Shown in pieces: positions 27,081 to 36,244 of a stretch of DNA of 64,000 bases. The notes below the pieces were generated by a model. The model made no database searches. It had not been told where the DNA came from and saw only the letters and a list, made by a program, of their open reading frames with translations. A program made the translations under genes and the position numbers. This stretch comes from CAVSWT01 sp963746735 (GTDB lineage: Bacteria > Bacteroidota > Ignavibacteria > Ignavibacteriales > Ignavibacteriaceae). The stretch covers positions 1-64,000 of the forward strand of contig CAVVCO010000016.1 of assembly GCA_963746735.1 (NCBI GenBank), read 5' to 3'. Within the stretch, counting starts at the first letter, position 1. Every line of letters starts with the position of its first letter.

Positions 27081-27357
27081 CTTTGTGTTCCTCTGAATTT
27101 ATTTTTGCGTTTTTATCTTCGTAAAAAATAGAGCCCGGAAAAATTAACAAGTAAGCTATAATAAGAATAATAGGGGAAAATACTAAAGAGGCTGTGCTGT
27201 TCCATTCACCGATGCTCATAACATAAAATCCTAGGATTAAAACAACAAATCCTAAAATAAGCAGCAAATAATTTTTTTTAGTCCAATAAATTTTGAATGG
27301 AGAAGTAAAAACTTTTTTCGACTGCCTAACGTTTCTTTTCTTTACTGTTTTTGCCAT
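27061..27357 (-). CDS. Small two-helix membrane protein (DUF3098-like)
   Basis: A 98-aa inner-membrane protein with a basic N-terminal tail ('AKTVKKRNVRQSKKVF'), two membrane helices ('NYLLLILGFVVLILGFYVM' and 'VFSPIILIIAYLLIFPGSIF') and a short charged end. The layout and 'MSIGEWNSTASLVFSPIILI' loop recall the DUF3098 proteins of Bacteroidota, whose role is unknown. It opens the minus-strand unit that continues with the EutN-like gene (20-bp overlap) and dprA. AAGGAT at 27365-27370 (minus) is a weak ribosome-binding site. Confidence 0.75.
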   Translation of the reverse strand: MAKTVKKRNVRQSKKVFTSPFKIYWTKKNYLLLILGFVVLILGFYVMSIGEWNSTASLVFSPIILIIAYLLIFPGSIFYEDKNAKINSEEHKVASGKS

Positions 27358-27371
27358 ATCATATTATCCTT

Positions 27372-27464
27372 AAAAAATAAAATAAAGCCCAGTGATGGGG
27401 GTACCACTGGGCTCGACTCGTTACCATCAAAGGGCAGGGGAGAACCCTTTGAAAGAGTCATTCG
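27372..27464 (-). ncRNA. Candidate small RNA with two C-rich loops
   Basis: Read on the minus strand, an RNA of about 90 nt would start near 27460. It folds as follows. GACTC (27459-27455) pairs with GAGTC (27419-27415). Inside, CAAAGGG (27451-27445 read as its complement strand) pairs with its partner at 27434-27428 in a 7-bp hairpin with loop UUCUCCCCUG. Then an 8-bp hairpin, GCCCAGUG/CACUGGGC (27412-27405 with 27394-27387), carries loop GUACCCCCAU and is followed by a U-rich tail (27386-27372) like a terminator. Both loops are 10 nt and C-rich. A good promoter lies just upstream (27466-27494). C-rich loops are typical of small RNAs that bind G-rich ribosome-binding sites. No known RNA family was recognised. 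Confidence 0.55.
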
Positions 27465-27465
27465 A

Positions 27466-27494
27466 AATATAAACTCATATCTCCTATTTGTCAA
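27466..27494 (-). promoter_or_regulatory. Sigma-70-type promoter of the candidate small RNA
   Basis: On the minus strand TTGACA (27494-27489) and TATATT (27471-27466) are separated by exactly 17 bp. It lies between the stop of the 82-aa gene and the structured element, so it fits a separate RNA transcript. It is the best consensus-like promoter that I noticed in the window. Confidence 0.55.
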
Positions 27495-27502
27495 GAATTT
27501 AT

Positions 27503-27751
27503 TTACTTACTTATCTGATAAACTATTTTTCTTATAGTATCAAACTGTAAATAAGGGTATTCTTCTCTAATCGTGTCAATTGCATCCCCGGCGCTGATCT
27601 TGCTGGCACGCAGGTTTTTGAATTTTTTACGAATTTGATAATCTCTAACTGACTTTTCATCAATCAACCCTTGTGAATTAAGCAAATCATAAATGTCATC
27701 GCTAATGAGGTCCGATAGAGGATTATCAATCTTAGCTTTAATATTCTTCAT
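27503..27751 (-). CDS. Small 82-aa hypothetical protein
   Basis: An 82-aa protein of unknown family. The frame is open further upstream to 27805, but a strong purine run, GGAAGGAAG, lies just before the ATG at 27751, so this is the likely start ('MKNIKAKIDNPLSDLISDDI'). It is charged and helical: 'RDYQIRKKFKNLRASKISAG' and 'DAIDTIREEYPYLQFDTIRK' could form a helix-turn-helix, which suggests DNA or RNA binding but is not proof. It is bracketed by two structured RNA candidates on the same strand: an upstream leader with a terminator-like end and a downstream small RNA with its own promoter. Confidence 0.65.
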   Translation of the reverse strand: MKNIKAKIDNPLSDLISDDIYDLLNSQGLIDEKSVRDYQIRKKFKNLRASKISAGDAIDTIREEYPYLQFDTIRKIVYQISK

Positions 27752-27850
27752 CGCTTCCTTCCTTTCATTTTGTTTATAAACGAGTAACCTAATTATGGGT
27801 ATCAAATATTCCTATATACTATTTCCTCTAAAAAATGTTCCTTTAAAAAA

Positions 27851-27982
27851 TAAAAAACCGACCAGAGATATTCCCTAAAATCGGCGTACCTTTGCTACTC
27901 TGGTTTAACTAAGATATAAAATTCTAACCTTGTAGCAAATCGTTTATAACAAACTTCCCTAATTGTTGTACTTAAAATTATA
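27851..27982 (-). ncRNA. Structured leader or small RNA upstream of the 82-aa gene
   Basis: On the minus strand this region can form competing stems. TTTGCTAC (plus 27891-27898) pairs with GTAGCAAA (27932-27939). CCAGAG (27862-27867) pairs with CTCTGG (27898-27903). CCGA (27858-27861) pairs with TCGG (27881-27884) and runs into T6 on the minus strand (27857-27852). The last two stems interlock like an H-type pseudoknot. TTGACA (28002-27997) and TATAAT (27982-27977) lie upstream, but only 14 bp apart. The element ends about 100 nt before the 82-aa start, which fits an attenuator or riboswitch, or a separate small RNA. I could not match it to a known class. Confidence 0.45.
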
Positions 27983-28002
27983 TTTAAATATGAAAATGTC
28001 AA

Positions 28003-28517
28003 GGATATAAAGATTAAAAAATTTTAATAATTATAGTGAGAAAAATTGGAGGAAAGTGACAAATGGTAAATAACGTGTCAAAATGTGGAGAAAAAATAGT
28101 AGCAGAATATAAACAAAATATTTCTTATGTTATTTTGTAGAAATTAAATTTTTCTAAAAGCCATTTATTGAACTAAAATTTTTTTGGGGATTCTTATGAA
28201 TAAATGAAATTACTTTCCTTAAATATAAGTAAGTGTTTCACGATTAATTCTAACAATTTAATTGTAATTGTAGTTGCTATAATAGTTAAAGAGGAAAGAT
28301 CCTTAGGAAATATAAGTTATAATTTGGTAGCAGTAGATTACCATGGGAGGTTTGTTTCTATCTATTTAAAACAGAGGATTATTTAAAACCAATAAAAATG
28401 ATTTTACAAAAACAGTTAAAAATATAGCAAAATAATTATTTATTTTTTACTAGTATTTTTTACGGGGATGATCAAAATCAATCTATAATGCTTATAAATA
28501 TAAATCTTGGAGGAAAA
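28003..28517. other. 515-bp gap, AT-rich, no clear gene
   Basis: No convincing gene. A 25-codon frame at 28063-28140 ('MVNNVSKCGEKIVAEYKQNI') has GGAGG 10 nt upstream and could be a tiny peptide, but nothing else supports it. A 60-codon frame at 28204-28386 has poor protein character. The right end must contain the promoter of the secreted-protein gene at 28518. Confidence 0.4.
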
Positions 28518-30983
28518 TTGAAAATATTCTCATTAATCATTATTGTCTTATTATTTATGTTAAGCAGTAATCTTTACTCACAACCAAATAATAACTTTAA
28601 AACTGATTTCACATACTTATCGCCGGTTCCAAATAGTCAGATGAATTCCCCCTTTACTAATATTGTTATTAGATCTAAAAATAATCTAAAAGATAAAATT
28701 ATTAACTCAAATGATGTAGTTGTAACAGGGTCAAAAAGCGGTGTGCACACTGGCAAAGCCATTATATCAGATGATGATGGGACCTTTATTTTTAAGCCGT
28801 ATTTGAAATTTGAGGACGGGGAAACAGTAAATGTAAATATAAATTCTGGAATGAATCAGATAACTGACAAACCAGTTTACACATTCAGTTTTAAATTTTC
28901 AATATCAAAAAAAAATATGAACACACGGAAAAGATCCGAGTATTATGTTAAAAAAGAAATTGAAAAAGTAATTAGAAATGAAAATTCTTATTATGACTAT
29001 TCTTCCGAGAAAATGTTAAAAATTAATGGTGATAGCTTGGGATTACCACATGATTTCCCGCAACTATATATATCAGTTTTGTCAAACCCTAGCCCAGGCT
29101 TTACTTTTTTAAGCAATTTTAATGCTGCGGCGTTTAATCCAAGTGCCGGCACCCAAACCCATTTATATCTTATGATTCTTGATAATTCTGGTAAACCATT
29201 CTATTATAAAAAAATGACTAATTTTTGCTTAGATTTTAAAGTTCAACCAAATGGACAAATAACCTATTTTGATAGTAAAGTTGGCTATTTCTATGAACTT
29301 AATAATAATCTTGAAGTTGTTGATAGTTTCTATTGTGGAAATGGTTATTGGCCGGATTTTCATGACTTACAAATCTTACCGAATGGTCATGCTTTGATGA
29401 TTGGTTATGACGATGAAAAAGTGGATATGAGTAAGATTGTTTCAGGTGGAGATACAAATGCAACAGTCTATGGAAAAGTTATTCAAGAATTGGATGAAAA
29501 TAAAAATGTTATTTTCCAATGGAGGAGTTTTGATCACTATAAAATAACTGATGCTACTTACGATATAAATCTTTTGGATACTGCCATAGATTATGCTCAT
29601 ACAAATGCAATTGAACTTGATAATGATGGAAATATTCTGATTTCAAACAGGCATATGGATGAAATTACTAAAATAGATAGAGCCACCGGCGACATAATTT
29701 GGAGGCTGGGTGGAAAAAATAATGAATTCAATTTTATGAATGATAGTATAGGCTTTTCTCATCAGCATGATATTAGAAGAATATCAAATGGAGATATAAC
29801 ATTGTTTGATAATGGAAATCTTCATTGGTCACAAATGGCTACTCGTGTATTAGAATACAAATTAGATGAGATTAATAAGATAGCAGAATTAGTCTGGCAA
29901 TTTAGAAATACTCCTGATGAGATTACAAATGCCATGGGCAATATACAAAGACTGGAGGATGGCAATAGCATTATAGGTTGGGGAAGTGGAAGACCTTCGG
30001 TAACTGAAATAACACCCAATGGATTAAAAGAATTTGAACTTTCACTTCCTGAAAATGAATTTAGCTACCGGGCATTTAGATTCGTGTTGGATTCTTCATA
30101 TTACAAACTTTTTATTCCGTCATTAGAAGTTCCAGAAAATAATACTCTAATTCCGGATACCGCTATTACTTTACATTGGAGCAAAAATAAATTTGCTCAA
30201 TCATTTCATTTGCAATTATCCAGTGATTCTTCATTTACGGATGTTCTAAAGATCGATTCTGTTTTAACTGATACATCTTTAACAATTGACTCTTTAGAAG
30301 ACGGGGGAAAATACTATTGGCGCGTGCTTAGTTTTAATAATACAGATTCTGTCGGTGGATTTTCTGGGTATGCACAAGCACATAACTTTGCAACATTATT
30401 AAAAAGACCGTTAAACACATCAATTGTTGCTTCTAAAAACGGTAACTTGCTTAACTGGACAAATATTTCAGGTAATGCAGATAGTATTATTATAGAAAGA
30501 AAAGGCGGAAGTGATTCAGTAAATTATAAATTTATTGCTGAAATATCGAGCGATACAAGTAATTATATTGACACATACCCTGATACAGTTAATATAATAA
30601 CTAACAAATACATATATAGAATAAAAGCAGCAAATAGATATTCAAAATCTGTTTACTCTTATTTCCCAGAAGTTATCTGGAATGTAACATCTGTTAATAG
30701 GGCAAAAAATAATTTGCCAACTGAATATGATTTAGTTCAGAATTACCCGAATCCATTCAATCCTAGTACAACCATCGAATACGCCATTCCAGAGAGAACA
30801 AATGTTACCATTAAAGTGTTCGATATCCTTGGAAGAGAAGTAGCAAAATTAGTAAATGAAGAAAAACCGGCAGGGAATTATAGAGCTAATTTTAATGGAA
30901 GTAATTTATCAAACGGAATTTATTTATATAGAATGGAAGCAGGAAAGTTTAATGAAACAAAGAAACTTATATTACTAAAATGA
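28518..30983 (+). CDS. Arylsulfotransferase-like secreted protein with T9SS domain
   Basis: An exported protein of about 820 aa. The frame is open from an ATG at 28488, but GGAGG at 28509-28513 and the signal peptide that follows ('KIFSLIIIVLLFMLSSNLYS') point to a TTG start at 28518. Domains in order: an SbsA-like Ig domain ('SPVPNSQMNSPFTNIVI'), then an arylsulfotransferase propeller ('FHDLQILPNGHALMIGYDD', 'YAHTNAIELDNDGNILISNR', 'DIIWRLGGKNNEF', 'HQHDIRRISNGDITLFDN'), two fibronectin-III-like domains ('TLHWSKNKFAQSFHLQLSSD'), and a type IX sorting domain ('LVQNYPNPFNPSTTIEYA' to 'ETKKLILLK'). The His residues of the propeller match the family, which moves sulfate between phenolic compounds or simply uses the propeller fold. 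It overlaps the next gene by 4 bp. Confidence 0.9.
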   Translation: MKIFSLIIIVLLFMLSSNLYSQPNNNFKTDFTYLSPVPNSQMNSPFTNIVIRSKNNLKDKIINSNDVVVTGSKSGVHTGKAIISDDDGTFIFKPYLKFEDGETVNVNINSGMNQITDKPVYTFSFKFSISKKNMNTRKRSEYYVKKEIEKVIRNENSYYDYSSEKMLKINGDSLGLPHDFPQLYISVLSNPSPGFTFLSNFNAAAFNPSAGTQTHLYLMILDNSGKPFYYKKMTNFCLDFKVQPNGQITYFDSKVGYFYELNNNLEVVDSFYCGNGYWPDFHDLQILPNGHALMIGYDDEKVDMSKIVSGGDTNATVYGKVIQELDENKNVIFQWRSFDHYKITDATYDINLLDTAIDYAHTNAIELDNDGNILISNRHMDEITKIDRATGDIIWRLGGKNNEFNFMNDSIGFSHQHDIRRISNGDITLFDNGNLHWSQMATRVLEYKLDEINKIAELVWQFRNTPDEITNAMGNIQRLEDGNSIIGWGSGRPSVTEITPNGLKEFELSLPENEFSYRAFRFVLDSSYYKLFIPSLEVPENNTLIPDTAITLHWSKNKFAQSFHLQLSSDSSFTDVLKIDSVLTDTSLTIDSLEDGGKYYWRVLSFNNTDSVGGFSGYAQAHNFATLLKRPLNTSIVASKNGNLLNWTNISGNADSIIIERKGGSDSVNYKFIAEISSDTSNYIDTYPDTVNIITNKYIYRIKAANRYSKSVYSYFPEVIWNVTSVNRAKNNLPTEYDLVQNYPNPFNPSTTIEYAIPERTNVTIKVFDILGREVAKLVNEEKPAGNYRANFNGSNLSNGIYLYRMEAGKFNETKKLILLK

Positions 30984-33900
30984 TTAGAAAATTAGTTAAA
31001 TACGTAATTTTAATTTTTATCTTTTCAATTCCAATGAGCGCTCAATGGACGGAAATTCAAAGTCCTTTTAATTCATCGATTTCTATAATTCATTTCTTTG
31101 ATGAAAATAATGGAGTTGTTCTTACCGGAGATAATAATCTATATATAACAAAAACTGGAGGTAGTAATTGGACTAATTCCAATTTAAATATTCCAAGTTC
31201 AAATATCTTTTTTATTGATTCTTTAAATTGGTGGTCAATTAACGATGAGGGGCTTTATCAGACACAAAATGCGGGAACTTCATGGACTAAAAATAATCTG
31301 TCAAATTCATATCAATATTCATTTAATAGCAAAATTAATTTTATTAATAAAAATATTGGCCTAATTAGTACATTAAAAGATATATTGAGGACGTCTGATG
31401 GGGGCATAACCTGGACAACAGTATTTACTTCGGATAGTGCCCAAAATATTAATACTCTTTCATTTTGTGATAGCACAGTGGGTATTGCAGCGAATAGTCA
31501 ATATATATTTGAATCAACTGATGCTGGTAAAAAATGGAATGCGATTAGACCTCCTACTAATTTTACAATTTTTACAGCGCAATGCTTAACCAAAAATAAA
31601 CTAGCAGCTATAATGTGGAATCAACAACTATCTAAATATCAAATATTATATTCTTCGGATGAGGGTAACACTTGGGAAAGCAAATTTACAGTTAACCATC
31701 CGCCAAATGAATTGGTTTTTGTAAACGAAAATATAGGTTTTGTAGTCGGAAATTTAATTTACAAAACTACTGATTCAGGTAATAGTTGGTTTACACAAAC
31801 TGATCCGAGTAATTCACATAATGATTTTAGAAATATAGATGTGTTGAATGAAAATTATGTTTGGATGTCAAATTATTGGAACCTTGTTAAAACTGAAAAT
31901 GGCGGTGGAGAAAGATTTCATTTTTTCAATATTGATTATCCTAATACCGGGGATACTATAAATGCATTAACGGAAATAAAAATAAAATGGAGCAATTTTT
32001 CATCTCAACGGGATTTGAATATAAAGTTTTCGTCTGATAACGGACAAACCTGGATAAATCTTGCTTCCAAATTTAATTCTGAAAATAATTTCTATTGGAC
32101 AGTTTCTAATACACCATCAAATAGGTGCAAATTATTAATTGAAAATAATGAAGATATATCCGAATCGGAAGAGACAGGAAATTTTACAATTGCACCTCCT
32201 CCTCCATTGATTTTAACAAATCCCGCAAGGAATAGCGGGTCATTATTTTACCAGCCGGCTATTATTGTAATATTTCATGGCTTGCTTTTAATGTAGATAA
32301 AATAAAAATAGAATTTTCTCCCGATTCAGGTGTAACATGGCAGCCGGTAGTAGAATCATATCCGGCTGATTCATTAAAATATATGTGGCGTTTACCATTT
32401 GTTAGTTCCAATGATTGCCTGATAAAAATAACGGATATAGACAATCCTTCTATCTATGCTTTGACTAATATTTACTTCATCATACACCTGCCCTCATTAA
32501 TAATTATTTATCCAGATGAAAACTCCATTTTTAATACCGGTGATACTGAATTATTACAAATTCGAGGTGATTATGCAGGGGCGATGAAACTTGAATTGAC
32601 CACTGATAATGGAAGAAACTGGTTATTTATTGATTCCTTGAATTCCTCTGATTGGGGTAGTAATTGGATTCATTCATATACATGGGTAGTACCTAATCTT
32701 TACTCTGACTCATGCAGGTTAAAATTGACCATTTATGAAACCGATAGTTTTATTGGAGTAAGTTCAATATTCAGAATAAATAATAATCCTAGTTTAAAAA
32801 ATTAGTCGCAAGCGCCAATCCGGGCGATACTATTTATTTAACACAGCCAGATTATGTTGATTGTATTGAAATTGATAAACCAATAACGTTAATGGGTAAA
32901 GGAATTAACCAAACCAAAATTACCGGTGATACTCTCAAACCTGTAATAATAATAAAGTCAAATAATGTTAAAATTAAAAATCTTTCAATTATTGCTAAGA
33001 CTAAAAGCGATGGTACTTTTGAAAATTGCTTAAATTATATACCTACAAATGGAATGGAAATAATAAATTCCAACAATATAATTTTAGATAGTTTACAAAT
33101 ACACGGTGGCGAAGATTTGAGTTCATCTGGATTTATTTCTGGTGGGATTGGTTTGTCTATTGAAAATTCCAATGACATCAATATAAGTAATACAACGATT
33201 ATTGGGGCAGATACACAGAACGAATATGCTTATAGCTGTAGTGATAAAAAAGGAGGAGACGGTTTAAAGATTTTAGATTGTGATTCTTTGAGTTTATTTA
33301 ATTGTGAAGTTACAGGCGGTAGAGGAGGAAATGGGTATGCACATGGTGCAGGTCCATATAGTGGTGGAGACGGAGGTAATTCTGTAAATTTAAATTCATC
33401 ATTAAAAATTAGGATTATAAGCTCACATTTAACAGGAGGTATTGGTGGTGCAACAGCCCTCTTCACTACAACATATATAGATCAAGCAAAAGCTGGAGAC
33501 GGTGCATATTGTAACAGTTCTAATGCAATTTTCTTAAACTCAATATTGAAAGGTGGAATTGCATTTCTTCGTCCGCCTCGTCCAGATCTACCTCTAAATA
33601 CTCTTGGCGGAAATGGTATTACAGCAGTTAACAATTCAAATGTAATAATTGACGGAGGAAAATTAATTAGAGGTACATCATCTGAAGATGCAATGGGAAA
33701 ATTATTTTATAATGATTCAACTTCAGAAATTACATTTAAGAATATTATAATTAATACAACAGTTACAAATTTTGAATGCAGCCTTGAAAAGGATAATATA
33801 AAACTGAATTGGAATGCAGTTATAGGATTAAATTTTATGCAGTTCAATATTGAAAAAAAAACAGATGGTGATAATTGGAATAGTATAGGGATAATTAAGG

Positions 33901-34586
33901 AAATAACGGAAAACAATTCATTTACTTTTGTAGATAGTAATTATAACTCGACATCTCAAATACTAAATTATAGAATTAAAGTAATAAATCTAGATTTAAC
34001 TTTTAGTTTCTCGGAAGAAAAGGACATTATAATAAATACAACGGTTAAAAATTTTGCATGTCATTTTGAAACTAATAAAGTGACCTTAAGTTGGGATGCA
34101 GAAATAGGACTAAATTTTATGGAGTTCGAAGTTGAAAGAATGACAGATAATAGTGAATGGAATAGTCTGGGAATAATTAAAGAGATACATCAAAACAATT
34201 CATTCACATTTACAGACAGCAGCTATAACCCTACATCACAAATACTAAAATATAGGGTTAAAGTCATAAACCTAGATTCAACTTTTAGTTTCTCGGAAGA
34301 AAAGGAGATAAATCCCATACCGACAGAATATGAACTTGGACAGAACTACCCAAATCCATTCAATCCGAGTACAACCATCGAATACGCCATTCCAGAGAGA
34401 ACAAATGTTAACATTAAAGTGTTCGATATACTTGGTAGGGAAGTAGCAATACTTGTTAATGAAGAAAAAAAAGCAGGGAATTACAAAATTGAATTTAATG
34501 CCAGCAATCTAACAAGTGGAGTATATTTTTATAGGATTCAGGCAGACAACTATATATCAACTAAAAAACTGGTACTTCTTAAATAA
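30980..34586 (+). CDS. Mosaic YCF48/Ig/beta-helix T9SS protein (two frameshifts)
   Basis: Read through two single-base breaks this is one exported protein of about 1,200 aa. Signal peptide 'KYVILIFIFSIPMSAQ'; YCF48-like repeats ('LRTSDGGITWTTVF', 'IYKTTDSGNSWFTQ') to about residue 310; three Ig-like domains ('FSSDNGQTWINLASKF', 'EFSPDSGVTWQPVVES', 'ELTTDNGRNWLFIDSL'); a right-handed beta-helix opening with 'VASANPGDTIYLTQPDYVD' and 'KPITLMGKGINQTKITG', which includes a Gly-rich stretch; two tandem ~93-aa fibronectin-like repeats; and a type IX sorting domain ('LGQNYPNPFNPSTTIEYA' to 'STKKLVLLK'). Breaks: one base missing near 32265 and one A missing in the A run near 32797. Pieces 30980-32296, 32297-32805 and 32806-34586 otherwise read cleanly. 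It probably acts as a surface adhesin or glycan-binding protein. Confidence 0.8.
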
Positions 34587-34615
34587 ATGTAAGATAAAAT
34601 CTCAAAACATATAAA

Positions 34616-36223
34616 ATGATGATGTCAAGAATTAAAAATATGAGAAAGAAATACTTATTTACTTTATTAATCTTTTCCTTTATTGTAATTATATTTTTAA
34701 GTTTAATTTTCTCGGATAGATTTAATAATTTTGTCTTTTCTAATATAGTTAACCCTTATGATCCCCTTGTTTCTAATGTTTCCAAATCCAATAATCGCCA
34801 AACAAAACTTTCAGAATCCGATATCTTTCAAACAAAAATTCCTCAATCCCCTGATTCTATAGTTAATGATTCTCAAATAACAAATAAAGTTATTGATAAT
34901 AATGAATACTGGAACGACCCGCGAGGTTTATTCCCTATTTTTGCTTACAATGTACCCGATTCAACTAAAGATCTTGCAGCATCTTTAAAAATCATTGAAA
35001 GAGGAGGTATTAATATTATAGTAAATGCTAATATGAGTTGGATGCCCGGTTCACTTAAATTAAAAAAGGCATTTCAAAAATTGGGGAATTCAAATTTAAA
35101 ATTGTTGACAATCCTAGCAAATGAGTGTAGAGACGATTTTATTTTTGGAAACTCTAATGATGAAACAAACTCTCATATAAAAAAATACCTGAATGAATTT
35201 AATGATAATTTTATCTATGGATGGTACATTTGGGATGAACCTGGCAGAAACAAAAAATTTTGTTCCACATTAAATTTAACTCCAAATGATGATTATGCAG
35301 ATATAAATACAATGGTTAAGCAAATTCGTTCTGATTCAACTTTCAGTAAAAAGCTAGATTATGTTAATTTATTCCCAGATTATTGGGATGGTACTCCAAC
35401 CTTAGCTGACTATGAAAAATATATTGATGCGTTTGTTACTTCCCAAGATTTTAAACCAAGAGTTCTTTGTGTTGATTTTTATCCTTGGCTTAAACCAAAA
35501 TTTGGCGGCTTCAGAAAAGACTACTATTCAAATCTAGAAGTCATAAGAAAAAAATCCATTCAATATAATATTCCATCTTGGATGATTGTACTTTCAAGCA
35601 AACATATGGAATACGAAAACATTTCTATAGAAGAAATTAGTTTACAAGTTTATTCTGCACTGGCATACGGTGCAAAAGGTATTGGTTATTATTTATATTC
35701 TAAATCTTGGGCTAAACAAGGATATACTTCTTGGATACTTGAAAATAATATAGATAATGATAATGTCCCAGATTCTTTGCATGGACCTCTTTATTTACCT
35801 GTTAAAAAACTGAATGAACAAATACAAGCCCTTGGGAAAACTCTTTTAAATCTTGAGTGTGTTGAAGTAATACAAACTTCTGATTATCCAAATAATCAAA
35901 AGGATATAAGTCAAACACTATTTAGAACAAATCAATCAAACAGTCTGGTGAAAGAGATTTTAAATAACAGAGAGCAAATTACTGATTCGACAATATTAAT
36001 TGGAGTTTTTGATAATAAAATCGATACTACTACGAAAGGAAAATACTTGATGATAGTAAATAAAGATGTATATGTAAATTCAAATTGTGTAATTACTTTG
36101 AATGATAATTATAATATATTTAAGTTTGATAAAGATAATGGCAATAAATCTTTTATTACTAAAAGTAATAAAATAATTATAATAATCTCACCTGGTTCGG
36201 GCGAGTTATATTATATAGAATAA
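34616..36223 (+). CDS. Exported TIM-barrel glycoside-hydrolase-like protein
   Basis: A 535-aa protein with an N-terminal membrane signal ('YLFTLLIFSFIVIIFLSLIF') and a Ser/Asn-rich linker to about residue 100. The rest reads as a (beta/alpha)8 barrel: 'PRGLFPIFAYNVPDSTKDLA', 'ERGGINIIVNANMSWMPGS', 'NLKLLTILANEC', 'FIYGWYIWDEPGR', 'DYVNLFPDYWDG', 'PRVLCVDFYPWLKPKFGGFR', 'IPSWMIVLSSKHMEY' and 'ALAYGAKGIGYYLYSK'. The Glu of 'WDEPG' sits where clan-A hydrolases carry the acid/base. No GH family number can be given safely; relatives with this pattern are often annotated as hypothetical or DUF4434-like. It has no T9SS end and lies 30 bp after the mosaic protein gene, in one transcription direction with it. 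Confidence 0.75.
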   Translation: MMMSRIKNMRKKYLFTLLIFSFIVIIFLSLIFSDRFNNFVFSNIVNPYDPLVSNVSKSNNRQTKLSESDIFQTKIPQSPDSIVNDSQITNKVIDNNEYWNDPRGLFPIFAYNVPDSTKDLAASLKIIERGGINIIVNANMSWMPGSLKLKKAFQKLGNSNLKLLTILANECRDDFIFGNSNDETNSHIKKYLNEFNDNFIYGWYIWDEPGRNKKFCSTLNLTPNDDYADINTMVKQIRSDSTFSKKLDYVNLFPDYWDGTPTLADYEKYIDAFVTSQDFKPRVLCVDFYPWLKPKFGGFRKDYYSNLEVIRKKSIQYNIPSWMIVLSSKHMEYENISIEEISLQVYSALAYGAKGIGYYLYSKSWAKQGYTSWILENNIDNDNVPDSLHGPLYLPVKKLNEQIQALGKTLLNLECVEVIQTSDYPNNQKDISQTLFRTNQSNSLVKEILNNREQITDSTILIGVFDNKIDTTTKGKYLMIVNKDVYVNSNCVITLNDNYNIFKFDKDNGNKSFITKSNKIIIIISPGSGELYYIE

Positions 36224-36244
36224 AAAATAGAAGGGGCTTTAATT

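Noticed and set aside
28033..28075. RNase P RNA-like GGAGGAAAGTGAC
   Set aside because: Only one short match; the conserved CCGGGC continuation and the 3' partner are missing.
28204..28386. 60-codon plus-strand frame
   Set aside because: No ribosome-binding site and poor protein character; better treated as intergenic.
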